Below, piece after piece: positions 43,292 through 52,657 of a DNA stretch of 64,000 nt. Source of the DNA: Cetobacterium sp. NK01 (lineage in GTDB: Bacteria; Fusobacteriota; Fusobacteriia; Fusobacteriales; Fusobacteriaceae); NCBI RefSeq assembly GCF_024506395.1, contig NZ_JANIBO010000001.1, positions 124,001 to 188,000 on the forward strand, written 5' to 3'. The stretch's first letter is position 1; each line of letters begins with the position of its first letter. The notes beneath the pieces were generated by a model, which saw nothing but the letters and a program-made list of their open reading frames with translations, made no database searches and was not told where the DNA came from. The position numbers were made by a program, and so were the translations under genes.

Positions 43292-46200
43292 TTATAGTTT
43301 AATTTCTAAAAACTCACCAGATATATTGTAATTTTCTATCTCATCTAATCTTGAAAGATGATTTTTTATAATTTCAATATACTCATCTAATTGAGCTTGG
43401 TTTATTCCTCCAGTTTTATAATCTACTACAAGAATTTTTCCATTGCTACTTGGTGTTGGTTTTTTTATCATAATTCTATCTATTCTTTTTAATTGTCCTT
43501 CATCATATATTTCATATTCTGGGTATATAAAATCCCACTCTTCTGAGAAAATAATAGGGTTATCTTGGAAGAATTTTTTAAAACTATCTCCATCAAGGAT
43601 ATTTTTCAATCTTTCCTCTCCTATTATAGATGCATATTTTGAATAAGTTCTTATTCTCGCTTCTTTATGTTCATCTAAACTATTATTTATAATAAACTCT
43701 AAATAATAGTGAATGGCATTTCCTACTCTTCTCTTTTCCTCAGTTACTATATCTACTAATAGAGCTCTATTAGGTTGTTCACACTCATCAACACCTTTTT
43801 CAATAAAATCTATTGAATTTAAAAGTTCTATATTTTTTAGTCTTTCTGCATTCTCATTTTTTTCAGTTCTACTAATTTTACCACACTTTACATGAAATAG
43901 TCCATCTATTGAGTTCTTTAAATATTTATTTTCATTTTCACCCATAACTAAAAATAGATTTTTTTTAGCTCTAGTTAATGCAACATAAATATTATTTATC
44001 TCTTCTTGCTCCTGTTTTATTTCTAACTCTTTTAAAAAATTATATTCATCTCCTAAATAATTTAAAACTTTTTCATATTTTTTATCTACAAATATAAAAT
44101 TTTCTATTTCAATAAATGGTGATTTAAAATCTATATGAAATTGTACTCCACTTTCTAACCCTTTTCTTTGTCCTTGGTGAAAATAATAAACTGTTTCAAA
44201 CTCTAATCCTTTTGATTTATGTATACTTAAAAGAGTTATCGCTTTTTCCTCTTCTAAAGACACCTGTTTAAACTTAGGATTTTCTTTTTCATCTATCAAC
44301 GTATTATAAAAATCAAATATATTTTCGTATTCCTTAGACATTTCAAAAAATTGAAAGATATTTTTTAGATCTGATTTTCCAGAAAAAATTTGACCTATAT
44401 TAAACTCCTCTACAATATCTAAAACAAAATTTCTATTTACTAATCCTTTATCAACTATCTTTTTTACTCTATTTAAAACATTTAAAAGGGTATCAAAATT
44501 ATTTTCTAAAATAACCTCTTCTTTTAGAAAAAGATATTTCTCTACTGTCTCTTTATTTTCTAAAATATTCTTAAGTTCAATATTTCCTATTTTAACAACA
44601 TCACTTCTTAAAAATTCAAGAAAAGAAAATATATCTCTATTGACAATAAATTTTAAAAATTTAAATATTGGATTAACTGCTCTATGAAAAATTATAGAAT
44701 CACTAGAATCTATAACAAATGGAATTTTTCTATCACTTAAAGCTGTTGCAATCTCATTTAACTGTTTATTGCTTCTTGCAATAATTCCAATTCCTCCATA
44801 GTTCCCTTGGAAATTATTCTCTATTGAATCAACCATAGTTTCTACCATGTTTTCTTCTTCTTCAACTTCGTCTTCTTCTAGTTCTTGTTTTCTTATGACT
44901 TCAAAATATCCAAGTTCATCACTCTTTCCGTCTACAGGAGTAAATTCCCATTTATAAGAATGGTTTTCTAAATTTGCTATCTCTTCATATGTTTCAGCTA
45001 CTCCATTAAAAACCCCATTTGTAAAATCAACTATATTTTTACAACTACGGTAAGAAACACTCATTGTCTCCTCTTTTACTCCAATTATATTTGGTAAATT
45101 TTCAAAAAGAGATTTCTCTCCCCCTCTCCAACCATATATACTTTGCTTTTCATCACCTACACAAATAAGATTTTCACAGCTATTTATAAGTCCTTTTAGA
45201 ATTCTCCATTGAAGAACACTTGTATCTTGAAATTCATCTATAAATACTGTTTTAAATTCACTATCAAATATATCTTTGAAATATTGAGTTATACATCCAT
45301 CTTTTATAAGATTTATATCCTCTTTATCTATATACTGAAACATATAGCTACTTATATCCAAGTGTGTAAATCGCTTTTCAGTAAATTTTATATCATCATA
45401 TATCGAATATAGGTTTTCAATAAAATATAATATCTCTTTTTCAAAAGTTAAGATTTCTCTATTAAAAACTTCTTTTGATATCTCTTCTTTTAACTGTATA
45501 AAAGCCTTTTGTAGAATTTCAATTTCACAATCTAGATCAACTTTAGATGTTGTTTTTACTCTACGTCCATCCCAACACTTATCACTTTTAATAATCTCAT
45601 TCCAATTATCAATAGCATAATCTATATGATTTGATTTATCCTTTTCTAAAATCCATTTTATAACTTTATTCATATAATCAGATAGATCTTTTCCATCTTT
45701 TTTCTTCTCTTTTATAGATAAAAATGCATCTGTAAGATGTTTAATTAACTTATCAATAGTTATATCTCCATTTTGCTCATTTTTACTATTTAAACTTTGA
45801 GATTGACCTATTAATATAAGTTTCCATCTATTATCAATTAGCTTTTTTAATATATCTAAATAATTTTCTATGTTACGTTCTGTTCTATTTTGTAAAAAAA
45901 TCTTAAATCGATCAAATTCATTTTTATTTTCTACAATTTTTTCAAAACACTTTAATAAAATCTCTGTATTTTCCGTGTCGTCTATAATTTCATACGAAAA
46001 TATATTTAAATATGGAGCTATAACATTTTTAAATATATTATTTATAAAACCATCTATTGTTGATATTTTAAGTCTATCTTTATTATCTAAAACTTCATAA
46101 TAAACTTTTCTAATATTTTCAAAAGAAAGATCTATCTCAGGATATAGTTTCTTTAAATTTTCATATAAGCTAGATTCTGTATCTCTATACATCTCCTCTA

Positions 46201-46366
46201 AAAATAGAATTACCCTCTCTTGAATTTCAGAAGTAGCCTTCTTTGTAAAAGTCATTACTAAAATATTTTTATAATTTTCCCCTTTTAAAAGAGCAGCTAA
46301 ATATTCTAAAGATAGTCTATATGTTTTACCTGTTCCAGCACTTGCTTTTAAAACTATCCCTTTCAT
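43292..46366 (-). CDS. addA: AddA-like helicase-nuclease (UvrD superfamily + PD-(D/E)XK)
   Basis: 1024 residues. Walker A is ASAGTGKTYRLS at the N-terminus. UvrD motifs follow: VFIDEFQDTSVLQW, CVGDEKQSIYGWRGG, SVSYRS and TLLSIHKSKGLEFETVYY, then VALTRAKKNLFLVMGE. The C-terminal RecB-like nuclease has HYYLEFIINN and ILVVDYKTGGINQAQLDEY. With AddB it repairs double-strand breaks. It begins directly at the addB stop (TAGATG). It is shorter than Bacillus AddA (~1230 residues). Confidence 0.9.
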   Translation of the reverse strand: MKGIVLKASAGTGKTYRLSLEYLAALLKGENYKNILVMTFTKKATSEIQERVILFLEEMYRDTESSLYENLKKLYPEIDLSFENIRKVYYEVLDNKDRLKISTIDGFINNIFKNVIAPYLNIFSYEIIDDTENTEILLKCFEKIVENKNEFDRFKIFLQNRTERNIENYLDILKKLIDNRWKLILIGQSQSLNSKNEQNGDITIDKLIKHLTDAFLSIKEKKKDGKDLSDYMNKVIKWILEKDKSNHIDYAIDNWNEIIKSDKCWDGRRVKTTSKVDLDCEIEILQKAFIQLKEEISKEVFNREILTFEKEILYFIENLYSIYDDIKFTEKRFTHLDISSYMFQYIDKEDINLIKDGCITQYFKDIFDSEFKTVFIDEFQDTSVLQWRILKGLINSCENLICVGDEKQSIYGWRGGEKSLFENLPNIIGVKEETMSVSYRSCKNIVDFTNGVFNGVAETYEEIANLENHSYKWEFTPVDGKSDELGYFEVIRKQELEEDEVEEEENMVETMVDSIENNFQGNYGGIGIIARSNKQLNEIATALSDRKIPFVIDSSDSIIFHRAVNPIFKFLKFIVNRDIFSFLEFLRSDVVKIGNIELKNILENKETVEKYLFLKEEVILENNFDTLLNVLNRVKKIVDKGLVNRNFVLDIVEEFNIGQIFSGKSDLKNIFQFFEMSKEYENIFDFYNTLIDEKENPKFKQVSLEEEKAITLLSIHKSKGLEFETVYYFHQGQRKGLESGVQFHIDFKSPFIEIENFIFVDKKYEKVLNYLGDEYNFLKELEIKQEQEEINNIYVALTRAKKNLFLVMGENENKYLKNSIDGLFHVKCGKISRTEKNENAERLKNIELLNSIDFIEKGVDECEQPNRALLVDIVTEEKRRVGNAIHYYLEFIINNSLDEHKEARIRTYSKYASIIGEERLKNILDGDSFKKFFQDNPIIFSEEWDFIYPEYEIYDEGQLKRIDRIMIKKPTPSSNGKILVVDYKTGGINQAQLDEYIEIIKNHLSRLDEIENYNISGEFLEIKL

Positions 46367-48895
46367 CTAAAACTCCCTCCTACAGATATTTTCATATTCA
46401 CAATATAAACATCCACTTTTTTTCTCACTTAATGAATATATAGAACTTTTAAAAAACTCTATTAGTCTTTCTTTTAAAAGCTCTTTAGTTAATTTTATTT
46501 TATCTTGATTCTCCATATTACCTTCAAAAGCATTGTATATAGATTTTAATGCATTAGTTTCATCTCCGTATAGCATAATAGTATAAAAATCTAACTGATT
46601 ATCTATTTTATTTCCCGTTTTAAAATCTATAATATGATTATTTGTTGTTGTTTCAATAACTAGGTCAACTCTACCATTTAAGGTAACTTCTACATCCCCT
46701 TTTAAAAAAGGCTCTTTTTTACTATTTTTTTCACTTTCTATACGTTTAACTTTCTTTTCAATATACATATTCTCTATCTCTTTATAAAATTTTAGAACAT
46801 TTCTTGTAAAACGAGGTATCAATATCTGAATAAAATAATTATCTAAATAAATTGGTATTCTTTTTCTGTTGGCATAAAAACTTTTATATAACAACTCCTC
46901 AACTTCTTCAGAAGTAATTGAATAATCCGATACATTTAATATTTTTTTCCACATTTTATCTGTTAGTTTTTCAAATACCTCATGGACGTAAGTTCCTAAA
47001 AATTTAAGTGATATCCCTAAAGAATCCTCTTTTTCAAATGAGTTTAAACCACAAACTTTATTTAAATAAAATCGATATTCACACTTCATTAAAATATCAT
47101 AGTCATAAGGCCCTAAATTTAACTGTCTATTTTTAAAATCATCTCTATTTTTAAATAGCTCACTTTGCACAAAACTTTGTATCTCAGCAGATCTAAACTC
47201 TTTTAATTTTTCTAAAATATCTTCACTATAAACTGTTTTTTCAAGCTTTTGTATTTTATATCTATTTAGAACTTCAGAAAGTATTGGTGATATTCCCTCA
47301 CCGCTATTTTCATTTTTTATATAAATAATTGTATTAAACCTGTTTTTTAAAATATTTTGATAAAATCGATATTTCTCCTCTTTTCTTTCCTTTTCGTAAT
47401 ATGGAAATCCATTATCTTTTTTTTGTTTCTCTGTCAAATAAAGAGTATCTCTTTTTGTTCTTGGAAGATACCTTGTACTCAAGTTTATAAAAATTGATTC
47501 TCTTGATGGTATAACTTTACAATTTTCCATTGGTTTTATAAGATATTTTCCATCACTATTATCATTTCTTATAATCTCAACATTATTAAAGTATTGAAGT
47601 AAAAACTTCAATATATCTCCACCATTTTTAAAACAACTTTTTATCTCTTTTTCTTCTAACATTATCTCTGTAGTTTTTGCATAGCCCATATATTCTTGTA
47701 GTTTATCGTAAAAATCCACATAGATCTTTTCTCTAAACAGTTCTAAAGATAACAATTCATTAAAGTAAGTAATAAACTTATCTATATTTTCAATTTTAGA
47801 TACTTTTATAATATCTTCATAAATCTGAGATATTTTCTCGTTACTTTCTTGACCAATATATTTATAATCCCAATCTATTTGATTATAAATATACTCCATA
47901 TCCTCTTTTGATATATTATAATACTCTTGCATCTCTAAATTTTTAATTCCATTTAAAAATTTTTTAATAGGAATAAGATTATCCATTCTAGGTTCCATAG
48001 CTCCTATAAGTTCACTTTGAGCATTTAAAAATTTAAAAAATTTTGTATCATTTAAAGTATAAAAACTTCCTCTCATAAAGTTGTTTGGAAAAATTTTAGA
48101 ATATTCATTTGTCTCAGCTTCTGGAGAAAATATATTAGTCATATGATTTTTCATCTTCATAATATCTAAAAGATTTCCCACTAATTCTAATTCATCTTGA
48201 ACCTCTAATATAGAAATATCTACTTTTTGAGTTTTTGGAAGATATACATCTTTTAATTCTAATTTTTCTTCATCAAAAACCCCTATATCTCCCTGAATAC
48301 GAATAACAACTTCAATAAACTCCTCTAATTTTGAAATTATATGTTTATCTAAAGGAGTAAAATTAACTATATCAACAAAAACTATTTTCTTATATTTCTT
48401 AAATGTTGAAAGGTCTAGATATCTTATATCCTCAACCCAATCTTTTGGAATATAACCTCTCTCTTTTAAAAAAATATCATACTTTGATTTAAACCTTGTA
48501 AAGATATCAAAATATTTTTTTTGCCACTCTTCTAATACTATTTCATCGCTGCATAAACTTCTATTTAAATCAGTGTAATATTTAAAAAATTTATCTGAAA
48601 ACTCAATTGATTCAAAATAATTATTTATATTTATCTCTGAGAACTCTTTTTTCATATAATTATATAAACTTACAAACCTCTTAGCTTCGCTTAAAATTAT
48701 TTTATCAGTACTAAAAGCTATACTTTTAAATTCATCTATTGTTAAGTAAAGAGGATCTGGTTCAAAAATATTTCTCTTACTCTCTTTTCTCTGACTATTT
48801 TTTAAGGGATAATCAGAGAATACGTACACAACAGAGGGATCTTTTTTCAATCCCTGAATTAAAGACCCCCCATAGCTTATATATTCAAATTTCAT
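46367..48895 (-). CDS. addB: AddB-like PD-(D/E)XK nuclease subunit
   Basis: 842 residues. The C-terminal nuclease domain (about 600-842) holds YEFRFYLNKVCG-like CEYRFYLNKVCGLNS, GTYVHEVFEKL (metal His), RVDLVIETTTNNHIIDFKTG (Asp-Lys) and the terminal CLYCEYENICRREF, whose cysteines with C~609 can hold the 4Fe-4S staple of AddB. The N-terminal part is a divergent inactive helicase-like domain. It is smaller than Bacillus AddB. It is immediately followed by addA; GGAGGATT precedes its start region. Confidence 0.85.
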   Translation of the reverse strand: MKFEYISYGGSLIQGLKKDPSVVYVFSDYPLKNSQRKESKRNIFEPDPLYLTIDEFKSIAFSTDKIILSEAKRFVSLYNYMKKEFSEININNYFESIEFSDKFFKYYTDLNRSLCSDEIVLEEWQKKYFDIFTRFKSKYDIFLKERGYIPKDWVEDIRYLDLSTFKKYKKIVFVDIVNFTPLDKHIISKLEEFIEVVIRIQGDIGVFDEEKLELKDVYLPKTQKVDISILEVQDELELVGNLLDIMKMKNHMTNIFSPEAETNEYSKIFPNNFMRGSFYTLNDTKFFKFLNAQSELIGAMEPRMDNLIPIKKFLNGIKNLEMQEYYNISKEDMEYIYNQIDWDYKYIGQESNEKISQIYEDIIKVSKIENIDKFITYFNELLSLELFREKIYVDFYDKLQEYMGYAKTTEIMLEEKEIKSCFKNGGDILKFLLQYFNNVEIIRNDNSDGKYLIKPMENCKVIPSRESIFINLSTRYLPRTKRDTLYLTEKQKKDNGFPYYEKERKEEKYRFYQNILKNRFNTIIYIKNENSGEGISPILSEVLNRYKIQKLEKTVYSEDILEKLKEFRSAEIQSFVQSELFKNRDDFKNRQLNLGPYDYDILMKCEYRFYLNKVCGLNSFEKEDSLGISLKFLGTYVHEVFEKLTDKMWKKILNVSDYSITSEEVEELLYKSFYANRKRIPIYLDNYFIQILIPRFTRNVLKFYKEIENMYIEKKVKRIESEKNSKKEPFLKGDVEVTLNGRVDLVIETTTNNHIIDFKTGNKIDNQLDFYTIMLYGDETNALKSIYNAFEGNMENQDKIKLTKELLKERLIEFFKSSIYSLSEKKSGCLYCEYENICRREF

Positions 48896-48904
48896 TAAAT
48901 CCTC

Positions 48905-49408
48905 CTATTTTTTAATAGGTGTTGCACACTCTACAGCTGCACCTTTTAATATTTCAATTCCATGAACTAATGCGTCTATTACAAAATTTAAATTTTCAGT
49001 AGCTCCTTTTGGACTTCCTGGAAGATTTAAGATTATACTTCCTTTTCTTATTCCACATCTTGCTCTACTTAACATAGCTTTTGGTGTTATTTCAAAAGAT
49101 TTAGCTCTCATATATTCAGCTACTCCTTGAGCCTCTCTCTCAATTACTGCAAGAGTAGCTTCTGGAGTTACATCTCTTTTAGAAAATCCAGTTCCTCCAT
49201 TGGTAACTATTAAATCAGCTATATCCTCATCTGCCAATTTTTTTAACTCTTCACAAATCTCTTCGTAAGTATCAGGAAGCATATTGTAGTAAACCGTTTC
49301 GTAACTTAAATGTTTTTCAAATATCTCTTTCAACTTTTGACCAGTTACGTCTACTCTCTCTCCTCTTGATCCTTTGTCACTTAGTGTTACTATAGCTACT
49401 CTTATCAT
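48905..49408 (-). CDS. mog: Molybdopterin adenylyltransferase-like (MogA/MoaB)
   Basis: 167 residues. The MoCF-binding fold with VTLSDKGSRGERVDVTG, LIVTNGGTGFSKRDVTPEAT and the C-terminal LNLPGSPKGATENLNFVI. Mog adenylylates molybdopterin before metal insertion. No other molybdenum-cofactor gene is in the window, so the pathway link is from family knowledge. It ends 9 nt before addB; co-transcription is likely. AAGGAGGAG precedes the ATG. Confidence 0.92.
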   Translation of the reverse strand: MIRVAIVTLSDKGSRGERVDVTGQKLKEIFEKHLSYETVYYNMLPDTYEEICEELKKLADEDIADLIVTNGGTGFSKRDVTPEATLAVIEREAQGVAEYMRAKSFEITPKAMLSRARCGIRKGSIILNLPGSPKGATENLNFVIDALVHGIEILKGAAVECATPIKK

Positions 49409-49417
49409 AACTCCTCC

Positions 49418-50839
49418 TTATAATATTGGTGCCATCAATTTTGATATAGATTCAAGCACTCTATCTTTTTTACCTCTATTTTTATAATCCTCTAAAGTTA
49501 CTTTTTTAGAGTTTAATATATCATTTTCAATTCTATTTTCTAGTTCAGTTATATTGTTTCCTAAGATTAAAAGACTTATTTCAAAATTTTGATACATACT
49601 TCTATAATCAAAATTTGCTGTTCCTATAAAAGCAATCTCCCCATCTATAACAACTAATTTACTATGTATAAATCCATACTTATACTTATATATCTCAGCT
49701 CCAAGTTCTATTAACTCTCCATAAAAATACTGATTAGCCCAATATACAAAAGCATGATCACCTACGCTTGGAATAATAATTTTAACTTTTATGCCTGATA
49801 CTAAAGCTACTTTTAAAGCATCTAAAATCGGTTCATCAGGTATAAAATAAGGTGTTTCTATATGAATACTTTTTTCTGCTTTTACGATAAGGCTCAAAAA
49901 CGTATCTTTTATAGTATGAAATTCATAGTTTGGCCCTGAACTTACAACTTGAATCGGAGTTACATTGTGATCATTCTTATCAAAAGTTATTGTTTGAAAT
50001 ATATCTGTGGTATCCTTTTTTAAAAATTTCCAACTTCTTTCAAACTCATGAAGATAATCTATTATAGCTTCTCCTTTTAAAGAGAATCCTATATCTTGCC
50101 AATTTCCTAAACGTCCTTTTCCTACATAGTCTTTACCTATATTTAATCCGCCAGAAAAACATATTTTATTATCGATAAGAGCAATTTTTCTATGATCTCT
50201 ATAGTTTGCTCTTAGATTTCCAACTTTTACAAAAGGAAAGTACGAAGGAAAGAAAACTTCAAACATTATTCCTGATTCTCTCAATTGTTTAATTCTTTTT
50301 TTTGAGACTCCTCTTGTTCCTGCCCCATCAACAATTATTTTTATTTCTATCCCTTCTTTAACTTTTTCTAAAAGTAAATCATATATAGGTTTTCCAACCT
50401 CGTCATCATCAAATATATAATACTCCATATATATAGATTTTTTTGAATTTTTTATAGCCAGAGTTAAACTTTCAAAATAATACTTAGCTTCAGGATAAAA
50501 TGTAAAACTATTGTTATGTGTCATCTTACCTAAAAGAACACCATCTAAATATCTGCTTAATCCTATCCATTTTTTAATACTAACCATAGATTTTTTATTT
50601 AAATTTTTTAAATAATCATGACTATTTTTAAGGTAATATTTTGATAAAGCTCTACGTTTTTTAAAGCTAATACCAAAAAATAGATACATTATAAATCCAA
50701 AATAAGATGTTAACAATAATATTGTTATCCAAAACAACGTAAAAACAGGTCTTCTTCTTTCAAAAAATATAACGATACATGCAAATACAATATTAACAAA
50801 ACCTAAGTAGTCCTTTAATGCTATGAATATCTCTTTCAT
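49418..50839 (-). CDS. cls: Cardiolipin synthase
   Basis: 473 residues. Two N-terminal membrane helices (about 12-30, 38-58) and two HxKxxxxD motifs: HRKIALIDNKICFSGG (about residue 218) and HSKLVVIDGEIAFIGTANFD (about 395). This is the bacterial phospholipase-D type cardiolipin synthase that condenses two phosphatidylglycerols at the inner membrane. It heads the downstream series mog-addB-addA; a terminator separates it from the preceding alarmone-synthetase-like gene. Confidence 0.94.
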   Translation of the reverse strand: MKEIFIALKDYLGFVNIVFACIVIFFERRRPVFTLFWITILLLTSYFGFIMYLFFGISFKKRRALSKYYLKNSHDYLKNLNKKSMVSIKKWIGLSRYLDGVLLGKMTHNNSFTFYPEAKYYFESLTLAIKNSKKSIYMEYYIFDDDEVGKPIYDLLLEKVKEGIEIKIIVDGAGTRGVSKKRIKQLRESGIMFEVFFPSYFPFVKVGNLRANYRDHRKIALIDNKICFSGGLNIGKDYVGKGRLGNWQDIGFSLKGEAIIDYLHEFERSWKFLKKDTTDIFQTITFDKNDHNVTPIQVVSSGPNYEFHTIKDTFLSLIVKAEKSIHIETPYFIPDEPILDALKVALVSGIKVKIIIPSVGDHAFVYWANQYFYGELIELGAEIYKYKYGFIHSKLVVIDGEIAFIGTANFDYRSMYQNFEISLLILGNNITELENRIENDILNSKKVTLEDYKNRGKKDRVLESISKLMAPIL

Positions 50840-50864
50840 TTAGTCACCTCTAACTTTTTTAGAA

Positions 50865-50892
50865 AAAAAGAAGAGTCGAAACTCTTCTTTTT
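50865..50892 (-). terminator. Terminator of the SIR2-like/alarmone-synthetase unit
   Basis: A 12-bp stem AAAAAGAAGAGT / ACTCTTCTTTTT closed by CGAA; T-run on the - strand directly after the stop at 50891. Confidence 0.88.
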
Positions 50893-51679
50893 ATTTGAAT
50901 TTTAAATCCAACTCTCTAAAATTATCTTCTAAACCTTTTCCATTAGAAAACTCTTTTTTTATTTTTTTTATAAACATCCCCATTTCATCAGCACTTCCAA
51001 CTATTCTATTAAATATACCTAAGTATTCAGTTATAATTGGATTATCTACATCGTAAGGATATCTCATTAAATGATCAATCTCACTCCAAGCTTCTTCAAA
51101 AACTGTTCTTACTTGAATTTCAACAAGTACTTCATCTTGCTTTGTAACTGGAACTCCTATTAAGTAGTGTATCGATCTATAACCGTGATCTCTAACTATA
51201 ATCTCACAATCTAAATCTTGAATTGTATTTTTGAGATCTTGGATATTATAATCCCCTCGTCTAATATTTATTTGAGGAGTTTCTTTTGTATCCCATAATT
51301 TTGTTATTTCACAATGAATTCCACGCCAGTCATCTTTAAATAAATGTAGCACACGTATTCCAATAAGATCAGTTATAATCTCCTTGTAATTCTCTACATT
51401 TATTCCACGATCTGCGTATTTTCTACCTTTTCTTATGATTTTTTCAATAAGATGTGTTGCTCTTTTTACTCTTCTTCTAACTGAGTGAACTCCTTCACTA
51501 TCAATTAATTTAGATACTATGTGTTCAGCTTCTTTTTCTAAATAAGGAACTAATTTTATATAGTCAGCATAAATTTTCATAAGCTCATCCCAGTTAAGAC
51601 CAGTTGAGTGAAAATACTCCTCTGTTATACAGAAAGCTTTAAAAAATTCTTCTCTGTCTATTGTATTATCTAATATCAA
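50891..51679 (-). CDS. RelA/SpoT-domain (p)ppGpp synthetase-like protein, small form
   Basis: 262 residues from a TTG at 51679, for which AAAGAGG is 8 nt upstream; a GTG at 51688 directly abuts that site and is less likely. The synthetase fold is clear: ITDLIGIRVLHLFKDDW, RDHGYRSIHYLIGVP and VEIQVRTVFEEAWSEIDHLM with the catalytic Glu. There is no HD hydrolase, TGS or ACT domain, so it is of small-alarmone-synthetase size. It is the last gene of a unit with the SIR2-like and frameshift ORFs. Whether it makes (p)ppGpp or modifies RNA like toxic SAS enzymes is open. Confidence 0.85.
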   Translation of the reverse strand: MILDNTIDREEFFKAFCITEEYFHSTGLNWDELMKIYADYIKLVPYLEKEAEHIVSKLIDSEGVHSVRRRVKRATHLIEKIIRKGRKYADRGINVENYKEIITDLIGIRVLHLFKDDWRGIHCEITKLWDTKETPQINIRRGDYNIQDLKNTIQDLDCEIIVRDHGYRSIHYLIGVPVTKQDEVLVEIQVRTVFEEAWSEIDHLMRYPYDVDNPIITEYLGIFNRIVGSADEMGMFIKKIKKEFSNGKGLEDNFRELDLKFK

Positions 51680-51695
51680 ATTAAACACCTCTTTA

Positions 51696-52472
51696 TTATT
51701 TTCTAGGTATCTTCTCTAATGAAATTTCACAAGTTTTTCTATAAGCTACTGCTTCAGTAGTTTTTATCTCTCTTTTTTCTACTGATGTAAGTGTAACTAT
51801 TTTCTCTCTAATATTAAAGTCATTTCCTTTAATAATGTGAATTCTTTCAACAGATATTCTATCTCCTTCAATTAACTGAACTTTATCTAAGTTACATCTA
51901 AAGTTTACCCAACTTTGAAGTGTTGGAGTTTTATCAATAAGATTTAATAAAGCAAGAGAATACAAAGAGTTTTCTTCTTGTAATAACTTCTCTTTTTTTA
52001 TTTCCTCTAATCCTAAAATCTCTTTTTCTAATAAATCTAACTTCATAATTTCTATTCTATTCTCAAAAGATACCTTCCCTGTAACCAATTTTCCAGTTAG
52101 CTGGATAAGATGTCCCATAAAGATCTCTTTTAAAAATCTTATATTGAACATAAATCTTTTGATATTACTGCATTGATATATCTTGTAATAGTAATTATTT
52201 ATTACTGTATTAAAAGATCCATCCTCTTTTAAATCAATCTCTAAACCTAATTTAAACTCTCTGTTTTTTAGTTCTAAATATTTTTTTCTGTTTATTTCAA
52301 CTATTCTACTATGACAGTCTTTTATATGTAGTTCCTCAACTTTTAAATCGGTAACCCCAAAAGTTTTTATTAGGTTTTGATTTTTCATATCTTTTATCGT
52401 AGAAAATTCAATTGGTAACCTATCCAATTTTAAAGAGCTATACCTTATTTCTAAGGCACTCTCTAGAATCAT
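51696..52472 (-). CDS. Unrecognised C-terminal domain, probably translated by -1 frameshift from the SIR2-like gene
   Basis: 258 residues from the first in-frame ATG, but the frame is open further upstream to beyond 52676 and codes an acidic, gene-like linker (E/D/T-rich, for example TTEILEIRTESEENTDIST). Between the slippery site and 52472 there is no ATG, GTG or TTG codon in frame, and the ATG at 52472 lacks a ribosome site, unlike nearly all genes here. The domain appears beta-rich with no recognised family. Most likely it is the C-terminal part of a 596-residue fusion (51696-53485). A true frame-disrupting mutation or sequence error is the alternative. Confidence 0.7.
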   Translation of the reverse strand: MILESALEIRYSSLKLDRLPIEFSTIKDMKNQNLIKTFGVTDLKVEELHIKDCHSRIVEINRKKYLELKNREFKLGLEIDLKEDGSFNTVINNYYYKIYQCSNIKRFMFNIRFLKEIFMGHLIQLTGKLVTGKVSFENRIEIMKLDLLEKEILGLEEIKKEKLLQEENSLYSLALLNLIDKTPTLQSWVNFRCNLDKVQLIEGDRISVERIHIIKGNDFNIREKIVTLTSVEKREIKTTEAVAYRKTCEISLEKIPRK

Positions 52473-52657
52473 AAAATCTTCATTCTTAACATCTAATACT
52501 TTTGGATCTCTTATTTCATCTTGTTTCTCTTCTTCTGTTGAAATATCTGTATTTTCTTCAGATTCTGTTCTAATCTCTAAAATCTCTGTAGTCTCTTCAT
52601 TAACTACTTCCTCTTTTAAAAATACTTCATCTACTATTTCATCAGAATTTTCTGAAG